Shown here: one piece after another, positions 8,729 through 16,850 of the stretch
How the letters are laid out: each line of letters opens with the position of its first letter
Numbering within the stretch: the first letter of the stretch is position 1
Source of the DNA: Planctomycetota bacterium
GTDB taxonomy: Bacteria; Planctomycetota; SZUA-567
DNA length: 64,000 bases
Assembly: GCA_031261425.1 (NCBI GenBank)
Contig: JAISJR010000017.1
Coordinates: 1 to 64,000, forward strand
Direction of reading: 5' to 3'
Notes under the pieces: model-generated
What the model saw: the letters and a program-made list of their open reading frames with translations, nothing else
The model's database searches: none
Told to the model about the DNA's origin: nothing
Position numbers and translations under genes: made by a program

Positions 8729-9973
8729 ATGGACGCGGAAATCAAACCGTTAGAGATTCCGTTGACGCTCAATGAAAAAGGCGTGTCGGGCAAACCGACC
8801 GCTTACGATGCGATAATGTCCAGCCCGGAATGGAAAGCGGCGAAAAACAAATACGACGAAACAGGAAAAGAATACGAGAGTGTGGAAAAAGAACGCGGCG
8901 CGGACGTCGTTGTTGCTCACTTGTGGAACGCCGACAAAAGCGCGGAATTGGCGAAACGCTTAAACGGCTTGCCGCCACTTTTTATTATTATGCCCAGCAC
9001 TTCCGGCGCGAACGCGCTGGTGCCGGCGTTGGCGCGGCGATTGGTGAATGATTTAGGTGGCAGTGAAATAGATGGGACTGCGATTGCGAACCGACTTCAT
9101 TCAATCCCGATGAAAGATGTTCCTCGTGAAGAACGCCCATTTGTGGCACGGGAATATGTTTTGGAAAATCCAGACGTATTGCGCCAAAATGCCAAAGGCA
9201 AAGCCGTCGTCATAGTGGAAGATGTTTTTTCTTCCGGCGCGTCGGCAAAGGCGTTTTGTGATACTTTGGCGGAAGCGAAAATTCAAGTAACGACGGTTGC
9301 GGGACTATTGGGCGACAGTCGTTTATCGGTTGAGCCGCAATTAGTCAGCAAATTGCAAAAAACTCTGCAACGCGCGGAAATTCCGGTTAAGGGAAAAGAA
9401 ATAGCCAAAATTTTATCGCGAGGGCAAGTTGAAACTTTAATTGATGACGTTAATCAAGTTCAAGGAGACAGAAATGAATACGCCAAAATTGCCCGCGACT
9501 TACGCGGGATACTCGACAGCCGACTTGCTCGCCATCTTGGACAAGATAAGTGGCGGAACACTGAAAAAGGAGTTGAATTTGCCGCCGGAAATGATGATAG
9601 CAGTGTGCCGGTTGGAGCGGGAATTTCAATTGAGTTATGTAGCCAACCACGCGGCGAAACTCGCGGCGAAAACGAAGTTAGCGAGTTGATTACTCGAACT
9701 GTGGACGCGCTTGCAAGCGAGCGCGTTCCGCATTTTCGCGATTGGCAAATGGTGGTGAAATTGGCGGAAGAGCGCCCGGACGAATGGACGGATGAGCATT
9801 GCCAAAGTGTGCGCCGGTCGTTGGGCAAACTTGACGAATTAGAGCATAAACACGGTCTTGACCATAACAGTGATGATTCGTCGTTGAAAAAATTGACGGA
9901 GCGGCTTGACCAAGCGATAACCAAAATCGAAGTTAATCTTGAAGTTAGTCGCGGCGCGGATTGGGGGCGGTGA
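8729..9973 (+). CDS. Phosphoribosyltransferase-like protein
   Basis: The 414-residue frame starts at an ATG with weak upstream signals; the frame is open back to 8654. Around 9190-9255 it encodes VVIVEDVFSSGASAKAF, a good match to the PRPP-binding loop of type I phosphoribosyltransferases, with a preceding sheet FIIMPSTSGANALVPALARRL. I therefore infer a nucleotide or base phosphoribosyltransferase fold. The middle (9474-9689) overlaps a better-looking frame with its own ribosome binding site, so the true protein may end near 9480 and the rest may be a frameshifted or fused remnant. The C-terminus is the repeated segment. Direct repeats on both sides suggest a mobile or duplicated origin. Confidence 0.5.
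   Translation: MDAEIKPLEIPLTLNEKGVSGKPTAYDAIMSSPEWKAAKNKYDETGKEYESVEKERGADVVVAHLWNADKSAELAKRLNGLPPLFIIMPSTSGANALVPALARRLVNDLGGSEIDGTAIANRLHSIPMKDVPREERPFVAREYVLENPDVLRQNAKGKAVVIVEDVFSSGASAKAFCDTLAEAKIQVTTVAGLLGDSRLSVEPQLVSKLQKTLQRAEIPVKGKEIAKILSRGQVETLIDDVNQVQGDRNEYAKIARDLRGILDSRLARHLGQDKWRNTEKGVEFAAGNDDSSVPVGAGISIELCSQPRGETRGENEVSELITRTVDALASERVPHFRDWQMVVKLAEERPDEWTDEHCQSVRRSLGKLDELEHKHGLDHNSDDSSLKKLTERLDQAITKIEVNLEVSRGADWGR
9474..9689 (+). CDS. Small protein overlapping the preceding frame
   Basis: This 71-residue frame begins with ATG after AAGGAGACAGAA, a strong ribosome binding site. The translation (STADLLAILDKISGG, LNLPPEMMIAVCRLEREF) looks like a folded helical protein. It lies wholly inside the longer frame 8729-9973 in another phase, and only one of the two readings is likely to be the functional one here. 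The family is not recognised. Confidence 0.45.
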   Translation: MNTPKLPATYAGYSTADLLAILDKISGGTLKKELNLPPEMMIAVCRLEREFQLSYVANHAAKLAAKTKLAS

Positions 9974-10002
9974 AAAAGAGTTCTTGAACGCCAAAAAAGA
10001 AA
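9926..10002. repeat. About 77-bp direct repeat, copy B
   Basis: Partner of 8539-8615. It covers the end of the phosphoribosyltransferase-like frame and runs up to the next gene. Confidence 0.85.
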
Positions 10003-10011
10003 GGGGAAACA

Positions 10012-11001
10012 ATGAGACGGCAGTGGAAATTGGGCGCGATTTTTGGGATTTGGGCGGTGTTGCTGACCGCTTGCGGCGGCAATGAATTGTTGGAGCAAGC
10101 CCAAGGCGGCTGGCTCGGTGAAATGACGACTACGCCGCCGACTCTGTTTAGCAAGCCGGAGCCGGTCAAGGAATTGATTTTCGTCGAAGTCGGCGAAAAC
10201 AGCATTGCGGTCAACGGCGACAAACTCGATTGCGAATATCAAACTTCCGCCGACGGCAAGACGCTAAAAGTGTTTAATACCAAAGAGCGCGTTAAAACGT
10301 TGAAAGAAATAGGCGGTGAGTTGTCGGCAAAGGAAAAAGAGCAGGTCGGTTTGGCGGCGGAAATTTCGTTTAACGGCGACAAATTGATTTTCAGTTCGAT
10401 GAAGGGCAAAGTCGAATGTCGCCGCGCCACGAAACAGGATTACGAGACGGCGGTTAAAAACGAGCAGGCGCGTTTGGCGGCGGGCAGCGCGACGGGCGCG
10501 GAGGAGTGCGACGGGGCGTTCGGGGTTAAATTCGGGGCGGCTAAGAGTTCTGTGCCGAATCTTGGTAACGAAGTCGAGCGTTTGGTTAATGGCACGATTG
10601 TTTATCCATTTACGCCGAGCGAGAAAAACGACCTTTTTGATTATTACGAGGTAGGAATTTGGCAGGATAAAGTGGTTTTTATTTATGGTGAAGATTTGAC
10701 GTGGAACGAAAATATTCACGCCTCGAAGTGGGACAAGAATCTTAAAGATAAAGTAGTTGATAATTTGCAGAAGAAGTATGGTAAATATAATGTTTGGAGT
10801 GTGGGGCAAGATTTATGGGAAAATAAGCATTGGCAAATAGAGTTTAAGTGGGGTAAGGCAATCCGGCGAAAAGAGAAATGGAATGGGATTTTGCCGGAAG
10901 ATGCGATTAAAATAACCTATACGGATTTAGATTTGAAAAAGCAAGCCGACGCGGAACACGCGCAAGACAAAAAGGTGGACGCCGGTTTTGAGGGGTTATG
11001 A
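10012..11001 (+). CDS. Lipoprotein of unknown function
   Basis: This 329-residue protein has a signal peptide ending in the lipobox LLTAC (Cys21) and is preceded by GGGGAAAC. Residues 35-150 look like a small beta domain (LIFVEVGENSIAVNGDKLDCEY). Residues 165-310 are a second domain starting ECDGAFGVKFGAAKS that contains many Lys, Trp and Tyr residues. The DNA of the second half (about 10560-10990) is clearly more AT-rich than its surroundings, which suggests a different origin from the first half or from the neighbours. I recognise no family. Confidence 0.7.
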   Translation: MRRQWKLGAIFGIWAVLLTACGGNELLEQAQGGWLGEMTTTPPTLFSKPEPVKELIFVEVGENSIAVNGDKLDCEYQTSADGKTLKVFNTKERVKTLKEIGGELSAKEKEQVGLAAEISFNGDKLIFSSMKGKVECRRATKQDYETAVKNEQARLAAGSATGAEECDGAFGVKFGAAKSSVPNLGNEVERLVNGTIVYPFTPSEKNDLFDYYEVGIWQDKVVFIYGEDLTWNENIHASKWDKNLKDKVVDNLQKKYGKYNVWSVGQDLWENKHWQIEFKWGKAIRRKEKWNGILPEDAIKITYTDLDLKKQADAEHAQDKKVDAGFEGL

Positions 11002-11009
11002 GTTAAACA

Positions 11010-11212
11010 TAAAAAAAATTAAAAATTACGAATGAAGAGCAGTTGATAGTTTTTAGTTGGTAGTTTTTAGTGGTGGGGTTTAACGGTCAAAGATTCGCTT
11101 CGCGGGCGCTGGCGGATTTGCTAACACTCCACAACTATCGACTAAAAACTACCGACTACCGACTTTTTCGCCGTAATTCGTAGTTTGTAATTCGTAATTG
11201 TTCTTTTCACAT
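11010..11212. repeat. Composite AT-rich inverted repeat
   Basis: The left arm has TTAAAAATTACGAAT and the seven-base units AGTTGAT/AGTTTTT. The core contains CGCTTCGCGGGCGC, and the right arm has mirrored AAAAACTACCGACTACCGAC and TTGTAATTCG. It fills the gap between the lipoprotein and rhomboid genes. Confidence 0.7.
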
Positions 11213-11222
11213 CGGGGAAACC

Positions 11223-12128
11223 ATGCGTTTATTGGGCAGAATCAACGACGACAACGAGGCGCTGATGGCGCAGGGATTTTTGTTGTCGCGGCGGATTAGT
11301 TGTCAGTTTGAGCAAGACCGGAGCGGCTGGGAATTCTGGGCGCTCGACGAAAATCAACTGCCGGAAGCGCGCGGGCTGTTTCAACAATTTCTCGCCGACG
11401 CCGACAAGGCGCCCTACGCCGAATTTCTCCCGCAAGCGCGCGCGGCGTTCCGGCAAGCCCGCCCCGCCTCCGGCTTGGCGGAAACGCAACTGAAAAAATC
11501 GCGCGGCGCGTTGACCGCGTCGAACTCGACGCCGCTGACGTGGCTGATTTTGACGGTGTGCGTCGGCTTATGGTTGTTGCAAACGCTCATTCCGGCGACC
11601 TTCCCCTATCTCTGCGACGCGCTCCAAATCACGCCGCTCGGCGACGCGGGACTCGGCGCGATTTTCGAGCGCGGACAAATCTGGCGGCTGTTCACGCCGG
11701 CGTTGTTGCATATGCCGGTGTTTTCGTCCGGCGGCGGCTTCAATTTTATGGGGCTGTTGCACATCGGTTTTAATATGCTGTGGGTCTATGATTTGGCGCC
11801 GCTCATCGAGCGCAAACACGGCACGGGGTATTTGCTCGCGCTGATGCTGACCATCGGCGTCGCGTCGAATTTGACGCAATACTTTTGGGCGGGACCGAAT
11901 TTTCTCGGCTTTTCCGGCGTGGTGTATGGCTTGCTCGGATTTTTGTGGTTGCGCGGCAAAACCGACCCGCGCTACGGCGTGTTGCTCAATCCGGGCGTCG
12001 TCAGTTTTATGCTGATTTGGCTCGGCGTTTGCGTGCTGATGACCGGCGTGGCGAACGGCGCGCACATCGGCGGACTGCTCATCGGCGCGGCGTGGGGCTA
12101 CGCTTCCGGCGCCTGCCGGCGGCGGTAA
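11223..12128 (+). CDS. Rhomboid family intramembrane serine protease
   Basis: This 301-residue inner-membrane protein has a GlpG-like layout. A soluble N-terminal domain (residues 1-95, starting MRLLGRINDDNEALMAQGFL) is followed by about six membrane helices. The catalytic serine is in GFSGVVYGLLG and the catalytic histidine in NGAHIGGLLIGAAWG. LLHIGFNMLWVYDLAPLIER is the conserved L1/helix 2 region. It would cut transmembrane segments of substrate proteins; the substrates are unknown. The Shine-Dalgarno is weak (GGGGAAACC). Confidence 0.9.
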   Translation: MRLLGRINDDNEALMAQGFLLSRRISCQFEQDRSGWEFWALDENQLPEARGLFQQFLADADKAPYAEFLPQARAAFRQARPASGLAETQLKKSRGALTASNSTPLTWLILTVCVGLWLLQTLIPATFPYLCDALQITPLGDAGLGAIFERGQIWRLFTPALLHMPVFSSGGGFNFMGLLHIGFNMLWVYDLAPLIERKHGTGYLLALMLTIGVASNLTQYFWAGPNFLGFSGVVYGLLGFLWLRGKTDPRYGVLLNPGVVSFMLIWLGVCVLMTGVANGAHIGGLLIGAAWGYASGACRRR

Positions 12129-12198
12129 ATCGCCGGAGCAATGACGAAATAGAATAAAGTGTGTTTGCCGAGTTTTTCCCGACGAAAGCCCAACGCCA

Positions 12199-12990
12199 AT
12201 GCCGCCCCGCCCTCATCGACCGTCCCGTCCCGTCCCGCCCCGCCCCGCCGCGGCTACGTCGCTCGCGGTTGCGTCGCTCGCGACTACGTCGCTTCGCGCG
12301 CGCAAACAAAATCTTTCGCCGCAAGTTACGACGTTGTGGGATTTTCCGTCGCAGAATTACGGCGCGGGCAAACAGGGCGACAGCAACTACGCCGGCGCGA
12401 CGCCGAGTTATATCATCTGGAATTTACTCCACCGCTACACCAATGAAAAAGCGCTGGTCGTGGACCCGATGTGCGGGAGCGGCACCACGCTCGACGTGGC
12501 GCGCGACTTAAACCGGCGCGCGCTCGGCTACGACCTCGCGCCGACGCGCCCCGACATTTTCCGTTGCGACGCGCGTAAATTGCCGCTCGAAGACGCGAAG
12601 GCGGATTTCGTCTTTATCGACCCGCCGTATTCCGACCATTTGACGTATTCCGCCGACCGCCGGTGCATCGGCAAACTCTCGGCGGCGACGCCGGCGTATT
12701 ACGAAGCGATGGCATTGGTGATTAAGGAAATCGCGCGGGTGTTGCGCCCCGACCGTTATTGGGCGCTTTACGTCGGCGACTCGTTTGTCAAAGACAAATT
12801 TTTCGCCCCGATTGGCTTTGAATTGTTCGGCATAATGCGCCGCTACTGCACGCCGGTCGATATTGTGGCGGTTACGCGCCACAACCAAACGTTGCAAATG
12901 GGCAACTACCGCCGCGCCGCCGCCGAGGGCAACTTTTTCCTGCGCGGGTTTAATTATTTGTTCATTATGAAAAAAGAACGGCAACAATAA
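12199..12990 (+). CDS. DNA methyltransferase (N4/N6 amino type)
   Basis: This protein of up to 263 residues carries the AdoMet-binding motif VVDPMCGSGTTLDVARDL and, after it, the catalytic motif FIDPPYSDHLTYS. The order is motif I then motif IV, with the target-recognition part probably at the C-terminus. The first 35 codons lie in low-complexity GC-rich DNA (repeats of CGTCC and of CTCGCGACTACGTCG-like units) and give a Pro/Arg-rich peptide, so the true start may be further in. No restriction endonuclease gene is nearby, so I infer an orphan methyltransferase. Confidence 0.8.
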   Translation: MPPRPHRPSRPVPPRPAAATSLAVASLATTSLRARKQNLSPQVTTLWDFPSQNYGAGKQGDSNYAGATPSYIIWNLLHRYTNEKALVVDPMCGSGTTLDVARDLNRRALGYDLAPTRPDIFRCDARKLPLEDAKADFVFIDPPYSDHLTYSADRRCIGKLSAATPAYYEAMALVIKEIARVLRPDRYWALYVGDSFVKDKFFAPIGFELFGIMRRYCTPVDIVAVTRHNQTLQMGNYRRAAAEGNFFLRGFNYLFIMKKERQQ

Positions 12991-13090
12991 GAGCAATTAA
13001 AAATTACAAATTAAAAATGGCGGATTGATTATCAAAATTGCGCGAAGCGAATTTGAAAACAAAAACTCCACAATTTTTAATTGTTCTTTA
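12991..13090. repeat. AT-rich inverted repeat
   Basis: GAGCAATTAAAAATTACAAA on the left is mirrored by TTTTTAATTGTTC on the right, around a core with AAAATTGCGCGAAGCGAATT. It is the same family as 15630-15776, which shares the core almost word for word. Confidence 0.75.
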
Positions 13091-13104
13091 TACGAGGTCT
13101 AACT

Positions 13105-14064
13105 ATGGACGCCGCCGATAGCGAATTGGAACCGTGGACGCAACCCGTTCCCGATTACGAAGACCTGCGCGTCGTCGGGCGCGGCGTCAGCGGCGTGGTG
13201 TTGCGCGGCAAGTCAACGCGCTTCGGGCGCGACGCGGCGCTGAAACTCATCGCGCCGGCGGCGGAAAATGCGGCGGAAAGATTTTTCAACGAAGCCCGCC
13301 AAACGGCGCGGCTTCGGCACGCCCACATCGCCCGCGGCTTCGACTGCGGACGCGCCGGCAAATACTTTTTCTACGCGATGGAATTTATTCGCGGCGAATC
13401 CGCGGCGAGCAAATTGCGCCGGTTGCAAACGCGCAAATTGCAAGAAATTGAAACGTTGAAAATCGCGCAAGCCGCCGCCGCCGCGATGCATTACGCCTAT
13501 CAACAGGGCTTGCTCCTCGTCGATGTCAAACCGAACAATTTATTGTTGGCGGAAAACGGCGACATAAAAATCGCCGATTTCGGCGTGGCGAAGGACTTGG
13601 CGTTCGCGACGGCGGAACAGTGGACGCAAGCGTTCGCCGCTTACGCCGCGCCGGAAACGGCGCAAGGCGAAAACCCCGATATTCGCTCGGCGCTCTACGC
13701 GCTCGGTTGCGTGTGGTATGAATTGCTGACCGGCGCGCCGCCGTTCGCCGGCGCGTCGCCGTCCGCGCTCTTGGTCGCGCAAATCAACGACGCGCCGCGT
13801 CCGCTGGCGGAAATCGACGCGAAAATTTCGCCGGCGACGGGACAACTAATCGCGTGGCTGTTAAACAAAAAACGCGAACAACGCCCGCGTTCCGCGCAAC
13901 AATTTTTAGCCAAAATGACGACGCATCCGCTCGTCAAAATCGCGAACGCAGACGACGCGCCGCCGGACAGTTCGCCCGAGGAAGATGCCGATGAACTTGA
14001 CGAATCGCGAGACCGTTCCGCCGTTCACGACGAAGGATTCGTCGGAGATTCGGGAATTGTTTAA
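13105..14064 (+). CDS. Serine/threonine protein kinase (Hanks type)
   Basis: The start is the ATG after TACGAGGTC, giving 319 residues. Kinase landmarks: glycine loop GRGVSGVVLRG, Lys47 (AALKLI), Glu63, catalytic loop LLLVDVKPNN with Asp140, Lys142 and Asn145, metal-binding DFG at 158-160, and AAPE. The usual HRD reads LVD, so the His and Arg before the catalytic Asp are missing, making this a non-RD kinase. There is no transmembrane segment or sensor domain, so it should be soluble. The acidic C-terminal tail (SSPEEDADELDESRDRS) overlaps the cupin gene. A link with the T6SS, as for PpkA kinases, is possible but unsupported at this distance. Confidence 0.88.
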   Translation: MDAADSELEPWTQPVPDYEDLRVVGRGVSGVVLRGKSTRFGRDAALKLIAPAAENAAERFFNEARQTARLRHAHIARGFDCGRAGKYFFYAMEFIRGESAASKLRRLQTRKLQEIETLKIAQAAAAAMHYAYQQGLLLVDVKPNNLLLAENGDIKIADFGVAKDLAFATAEQWTQAFAAYAAPETAQGENPDIRSALYALGCVWYELLTGAPPFAGASPSALLVAQINDAPRPLAEIDAKISPATGQLIAWLLNKKREQRPRSAQQFLAKMTTHPLVKIANADDAPPDSSPEEDADELDESRDRSAVHDEGFVGDSGIV

Positions 14065-14356
14065 TCCGCGGTTGACGGCGGACTGCAAAAATTTGAGCGT
14101 GGCGGAGGCGACTTTGGCGGCGGGACAAGCGACGCTTCCGCACCGGCATCCGCACAGCGAAGAAGTGTATTATTTTTTGCGCGGCGAGGGCGAACTAACG
14201 GTCAACGGCGAAACGCGCCGCGTCGCCACCAACGACACGGCGCATATTCCCGCCGGCGCGACGCACCAATGCCGCAACGCCGGCGCCGCGCCGTTAGCGT
14301 TCCTTTGCTTCTGCGCCCCGCCCTACGCGCACGCCGACACGGTTTTGGCGGAATAA
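13985..14356 (+). CDS. Small cupin-domain protein
   Basis: This 123-residue single-domain cupin has motif 1 in HRHPHSEEVYYFLRGEGELT and motif 2 around HIPAGATHQCRN. The histidines and glutamate can bind one metal ion. It starts inside the kinase gene in another frame (80-base overlap); the ATG at 13991 is an alternative start. The overlap suggests co-expression with the kinase. Substrate unknown. Confidence 0.8.
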   Translation: MPMNLTNRETVPPFTTKDSSEIRELFNPRLTADCKNLSVAEATLAAGQATLPHRHPHSEEVYYFLRGEGELTVNGETRRVATNDTAHIPAGATHQCRNAGAAPLAFLCFCAPPYAHADTVLAE

Positions 14357-14385
14357 AATCGAGACCAAACCGTAGGGCGAATTTG

Positions 14386-14398
14386 CCCCCCCCCCCCC
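14386..14398. repeat. Poly-C tract (13 C) upstream of the porin
   Basis: A run of 13 cytosines lies about 95 bases before the porin start codon. Such runs change length by slippage and can vary promoter spacing. The length in this assembly may also be imprecise. Confidence 0.7.
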
Positions 14399-14492
14399 GC
14401 GATTCCCCCGCCGCTTTTCTCCGAATTTTCTTGCCCCGCGTTTGGCAATTTACACAATGCCCGTTTTCGGTCAGAGTTGAGAACGGGAAGCA

Positions 14493-15626
14493 ATGACGCG
14501 GCGCGCGCATATTTTAATCATCGGTTTAATCGCCGTCGGCGGAGCGCTATTCGGCGCGGCGGTCGCGGCGGAGCCGGACGACGAATTGGTCGCCGCGCGG
14601 CGTCTCGCCCGTTCGACGTTGCAAATCGGCGGCGAATTTAACACCGATTACACCTTTTCTCTACGCGACCGCGACGGCGGCGCGAGCGGCACGGTCGGTC
14701 GCGGCGACTGGGCGCTTCGGCAAACCAATCTGCGCTTCTATCTCGATTTGGGCAACGGCGCGCAAGGACGCATCAAATTGGATTTAAGCGAACGCCGACC
14801 CGACTCGCAACAGCAAATTCTCGAAGAAGCCCTGCTCATTTGGCGGCAGATTTGCGGCGGTCCGTTCGGCATCATTTTCGGCAAAGGCGAAATTCCCTAC
14901 GGACAAGACCGCACGCTCGGCGTCATCCAAAGTTATCACCACAACAACGGCGCGGACAGCGCCGAAGGCGTTTCGATATTCAACCGCGGCGCGCCGGTTT
15001 GGCATCCGGGCGAAATCGACCGCGTGGTAATGGGCGGCGTCAGTTTCGATTGGCGCGACATTCTGCGCTTGGAAGTCGCGGTTTTTCAGCCGGACGATTA
15101 CCCCCGGCGATTACGTCAGGACGATTGGCAACGCGGCGGGAGCGGCTTTGAGAGTTTGGCGGCGCGGCTGTGGTGGCAAACGCCGCTCGAGGGTCTGGTC
15201 GCGGAATTATCGGGCGTCCGGCAATATATTTCCGACCACCAAGGACAACGCGCTCCCGCCAATCACGACGCGGCGCGGAACGACGAATATGCGTTCAGCG
15301 TCGGCTTGGATTATCGCGCGGCGCCGCTGGAATTATTCGCCGAATACGAAATGGGGATTAACTGGAATTTCACCACCGGCTATAACACGCACACGGTGTC
15401 CGTCGGCGGGCTGTATCAACTCACCGGTAAAATCGAACTCGGCGCGATGGCGGAATGGTTGCGCATCGACAATCGCGGCGCCGTTGCCGACTACAACAAA
15501 TTCGTCGCGCACGGCAAATACACTTGGGCGAGCGGACTGTATTTTATCGGCGAATACGGCATAGAAACGCTAAACTGGGGGCAAGTCGCGCACGTGTTCG
15601 CCCTGCGGACGGGCGTGGCGTTTTGA
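14493..15626 (+). CDS. Outer-membrane porin-like beta-barrel
   Basis: This 377-residue protein has a signal peptide (residues 1-26, ending AAVAAEP) followed by alternating amphipathic strands, many aromatic residues, and a C-terminal Phe (LRTGVAF), the usual barrel-insertion signal. Pieces such as GPFGIIFGKGEIPYGQDRT and GEIDRVVMGGVSFDW resemble phosphate- or anion-selective porins. It could admit the substrate of the transport and reductase cluster that begins 1.2 kb downstream, but that is inference. The upstream poly-C tract may make expression variable. A GGGAAG ribosome binding site precedes the ATG. Confidence 0.78.
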   Translation: MTRRAHILIIGLIAVGGALFGAAVAAEPDDELVAARRLARSTLQIGGEFNTDYTFSLRDRDGGASGTVGRGDWALRQTNLRFYLDLGNGAQGRIKLDLSERRPDSQQQILEEALLIWRQICGGPFGIIFGKGEIPYGQDRTLGVIQSYHHNNGADSAEGVSIFNRGAPVWHPGEIDRVVMGGVSFDWRDILRLEVAVFQPDDYPRRLRQDDWQRGGSGFESLAARLWWQTPLEGLVAELSGVRQYISDHQGQRAPANHDAARNDEYAFSVGLDYRAAPLELFAEYEMGINWNFTTGYNTHTVSVGGLYQLTGKIELGAMAEWLRIDNRGAVADYNKFVAHGKYTWASGLYFIGEYGIETLNWGQVAHVFALRTGVAF

Positions 15627-15629
15627 AAG

Positions 15630-15776
15630 AGCAATTAAAAATTAACAATTAACAATTAACAATTAACAATTAGAAATTAAAAATGGCGGATTGATTATCA
15701 AAATTGCGCGAAGCGAATTTGAAAACAAAAACTCCACAATTTTTAATTTTTAATTTGTAATTTTTAATTGCTCTTC
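15630..15776. repeat. AT-rich inverted repeat
   Basis: Five or more seven-base units of ATTAACA/ATTAAAA on the left face TTTTTAAT units on the right, around the same core as 12991-13090. It could form a long hairpin after the porin stop. Confidence 0.8.
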
Positions 15777-15823
15777 ATTTGGGCGCGGTTCGCGCGGTTC
15801 CAATAATAGGGGGAGATTAAACA

Positions 15824-16531
15824 ATGCGCCGGCAATTTTTGTTCGCGGTCTTGACCGTATGTTTGGGCGCTTGCGCGCCGTATCAGCGCTACGCCGACGC
15901 CGAGGCGTTTTACGCGCAGGGCAACTATGAACGCGCCGAAGCGATTTTCGCCGACTACGCCAAACAGCCGAACGCCCGGCGTTACGAAGCGGCATACTAT
16001 CAAGCCGTCTGTTTGGCGAAAACCGGCTACTTGGAAGACGCGAATAAAATTTTGGCTAATTCCGCGCGTTTTTGCGACGACCGGCAATTGCGGGTGAAAA
16101 TGCTGTTGGCGCAAGCGGAAATTATGCGCCGCCTACCCGACCTGCCGCGCGCCGAGGCGATTTACGCCGACTTGCGCCATAATTATTACGACCTTTTCAC
16201 GCCGGAAATGATTGACGCGACGCGCGCCGAATTTGTGTTGGTCAACCCGCTCGGTAGCGACGCCACGGTCGCCGCGATTGACCCGTATTTGCCGGCGCCG
16301 CTGTATCGCGTTCGTCTCAGCACCACTTACGTCGATAGGGCGTCCGCGCTGGCGGCGACTTATCGCCTCGCCGCGAACGGCATCGAAACCGCCGTCAGCC
16401 AAAATCACCTCAACGGACGCGGGGTCTATGCCGTGCAAATCGGCGCGTTCCGCAATCGCCATCTCGCCGAAGTCCGCGCCGAACAAGCCCGCCAACTCGG
16501 TTTCGGCGTGTTGATTCTCGAAGTGAAGTAA
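15824..16531 (+). CDS. Lipoprotein with TPR-like repeats and a SPOR domain
   Basis: This 235-residue protein has a lipobox at LGAC (Cys17), so it is a membrane-anchored lipoprotein. Residues 20-130 contain TPR-like helical pairs (ADAEAFYAQGNYERAEAIFADY; LLAQAEIMRRLPDLPRAEAIY). The C-terminal 75 residues (YRVRLSTTYVDRASALAATYRL ... GVYAVQIGAFRNRHLAEVRA) form a SPOR domain, which binds denuded septal peptidoglycan. I infer a periplasmic role at the cell wall or division site. GGGGGAG precedes the start. Confidence 0.82.
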   Translation: MRRQFLFAVLTVCLGACAPYQRYADAEAFYAQGNYERAEAIFADYAKQPNARRYEAAYYQAVCLAKTGYLEDANKILANSARFCDDRQLRVKMLLAQAEIMRRLPDLPRAEAIYADLRHNYYDLFTPEMIDATRAEFVLVNPLGSDATVAAIDPYLPAPLYRVRLSTTYVDRASALAATYRLAANGIETAVSQNHLNGRGVYAVQIGAFRNRHLAEVRAEQARQLGFGVLILEVK

Positions 16532-16700
16532 AGAGATTTGTCCACGAATTACACGAATTAACCCGAATTAAAGAGCAAGAGATTTCTCACAGAGCCACAG
16601 AGGCACGGAGAGAGAAAAGAGAAAAAGAAAGAATTAAACAAATTCATTTTTTCTCTGTGGAACTCTGTGTCTCTGTGCCTCTGTGAGAAATAATCGGAAC
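16532..16700. repeat. Inverted repeat of the CACGAATTA / CACAGAGCC family
   Basis: TTTGTCCACGAATTACACG is followed by TTTCTCACAGAGCCACAGAG, which is mirrored by CTCTGTGCCTCTGTGAGAAA near 16670-16690. Related sequence recurs at 30205-30310, 37735-37910 and 43790-43890. The remaining bases up to 16850 hold the promoter of the next gene. Confidence 0.8.
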
Positions 16701-16739
16701 GCCCGCCGCCGCCGTTCATTTTTCCCCAAATTTTTCATC

Positions 16740-16767
16740 TTGACAATTACCGCCGCCGGCGTATTAT
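16740..16767 (+). promoter_or_regulatory. Sigma-70-type promoter of the nitrogenase-like cluster
   Basis: TTGACA (16740-16745) and TATTAT (16762-16767) are separated by 16 bases, about 85 bases before the NifH-like start. This is the best promoter match I see in the window and no equally good one follows inside the cluster. No sigma-54 (NifA-type) element is obvious. Confidence 0.6.
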
Positions 16768-16850
16768 CATATTTATTACTAAATCGGTGATAACTGTTTG
16801 CGACTTGCCGCGGACAGCGGCGTCTTAATCAAAAACAAAAGGAATTTTCG

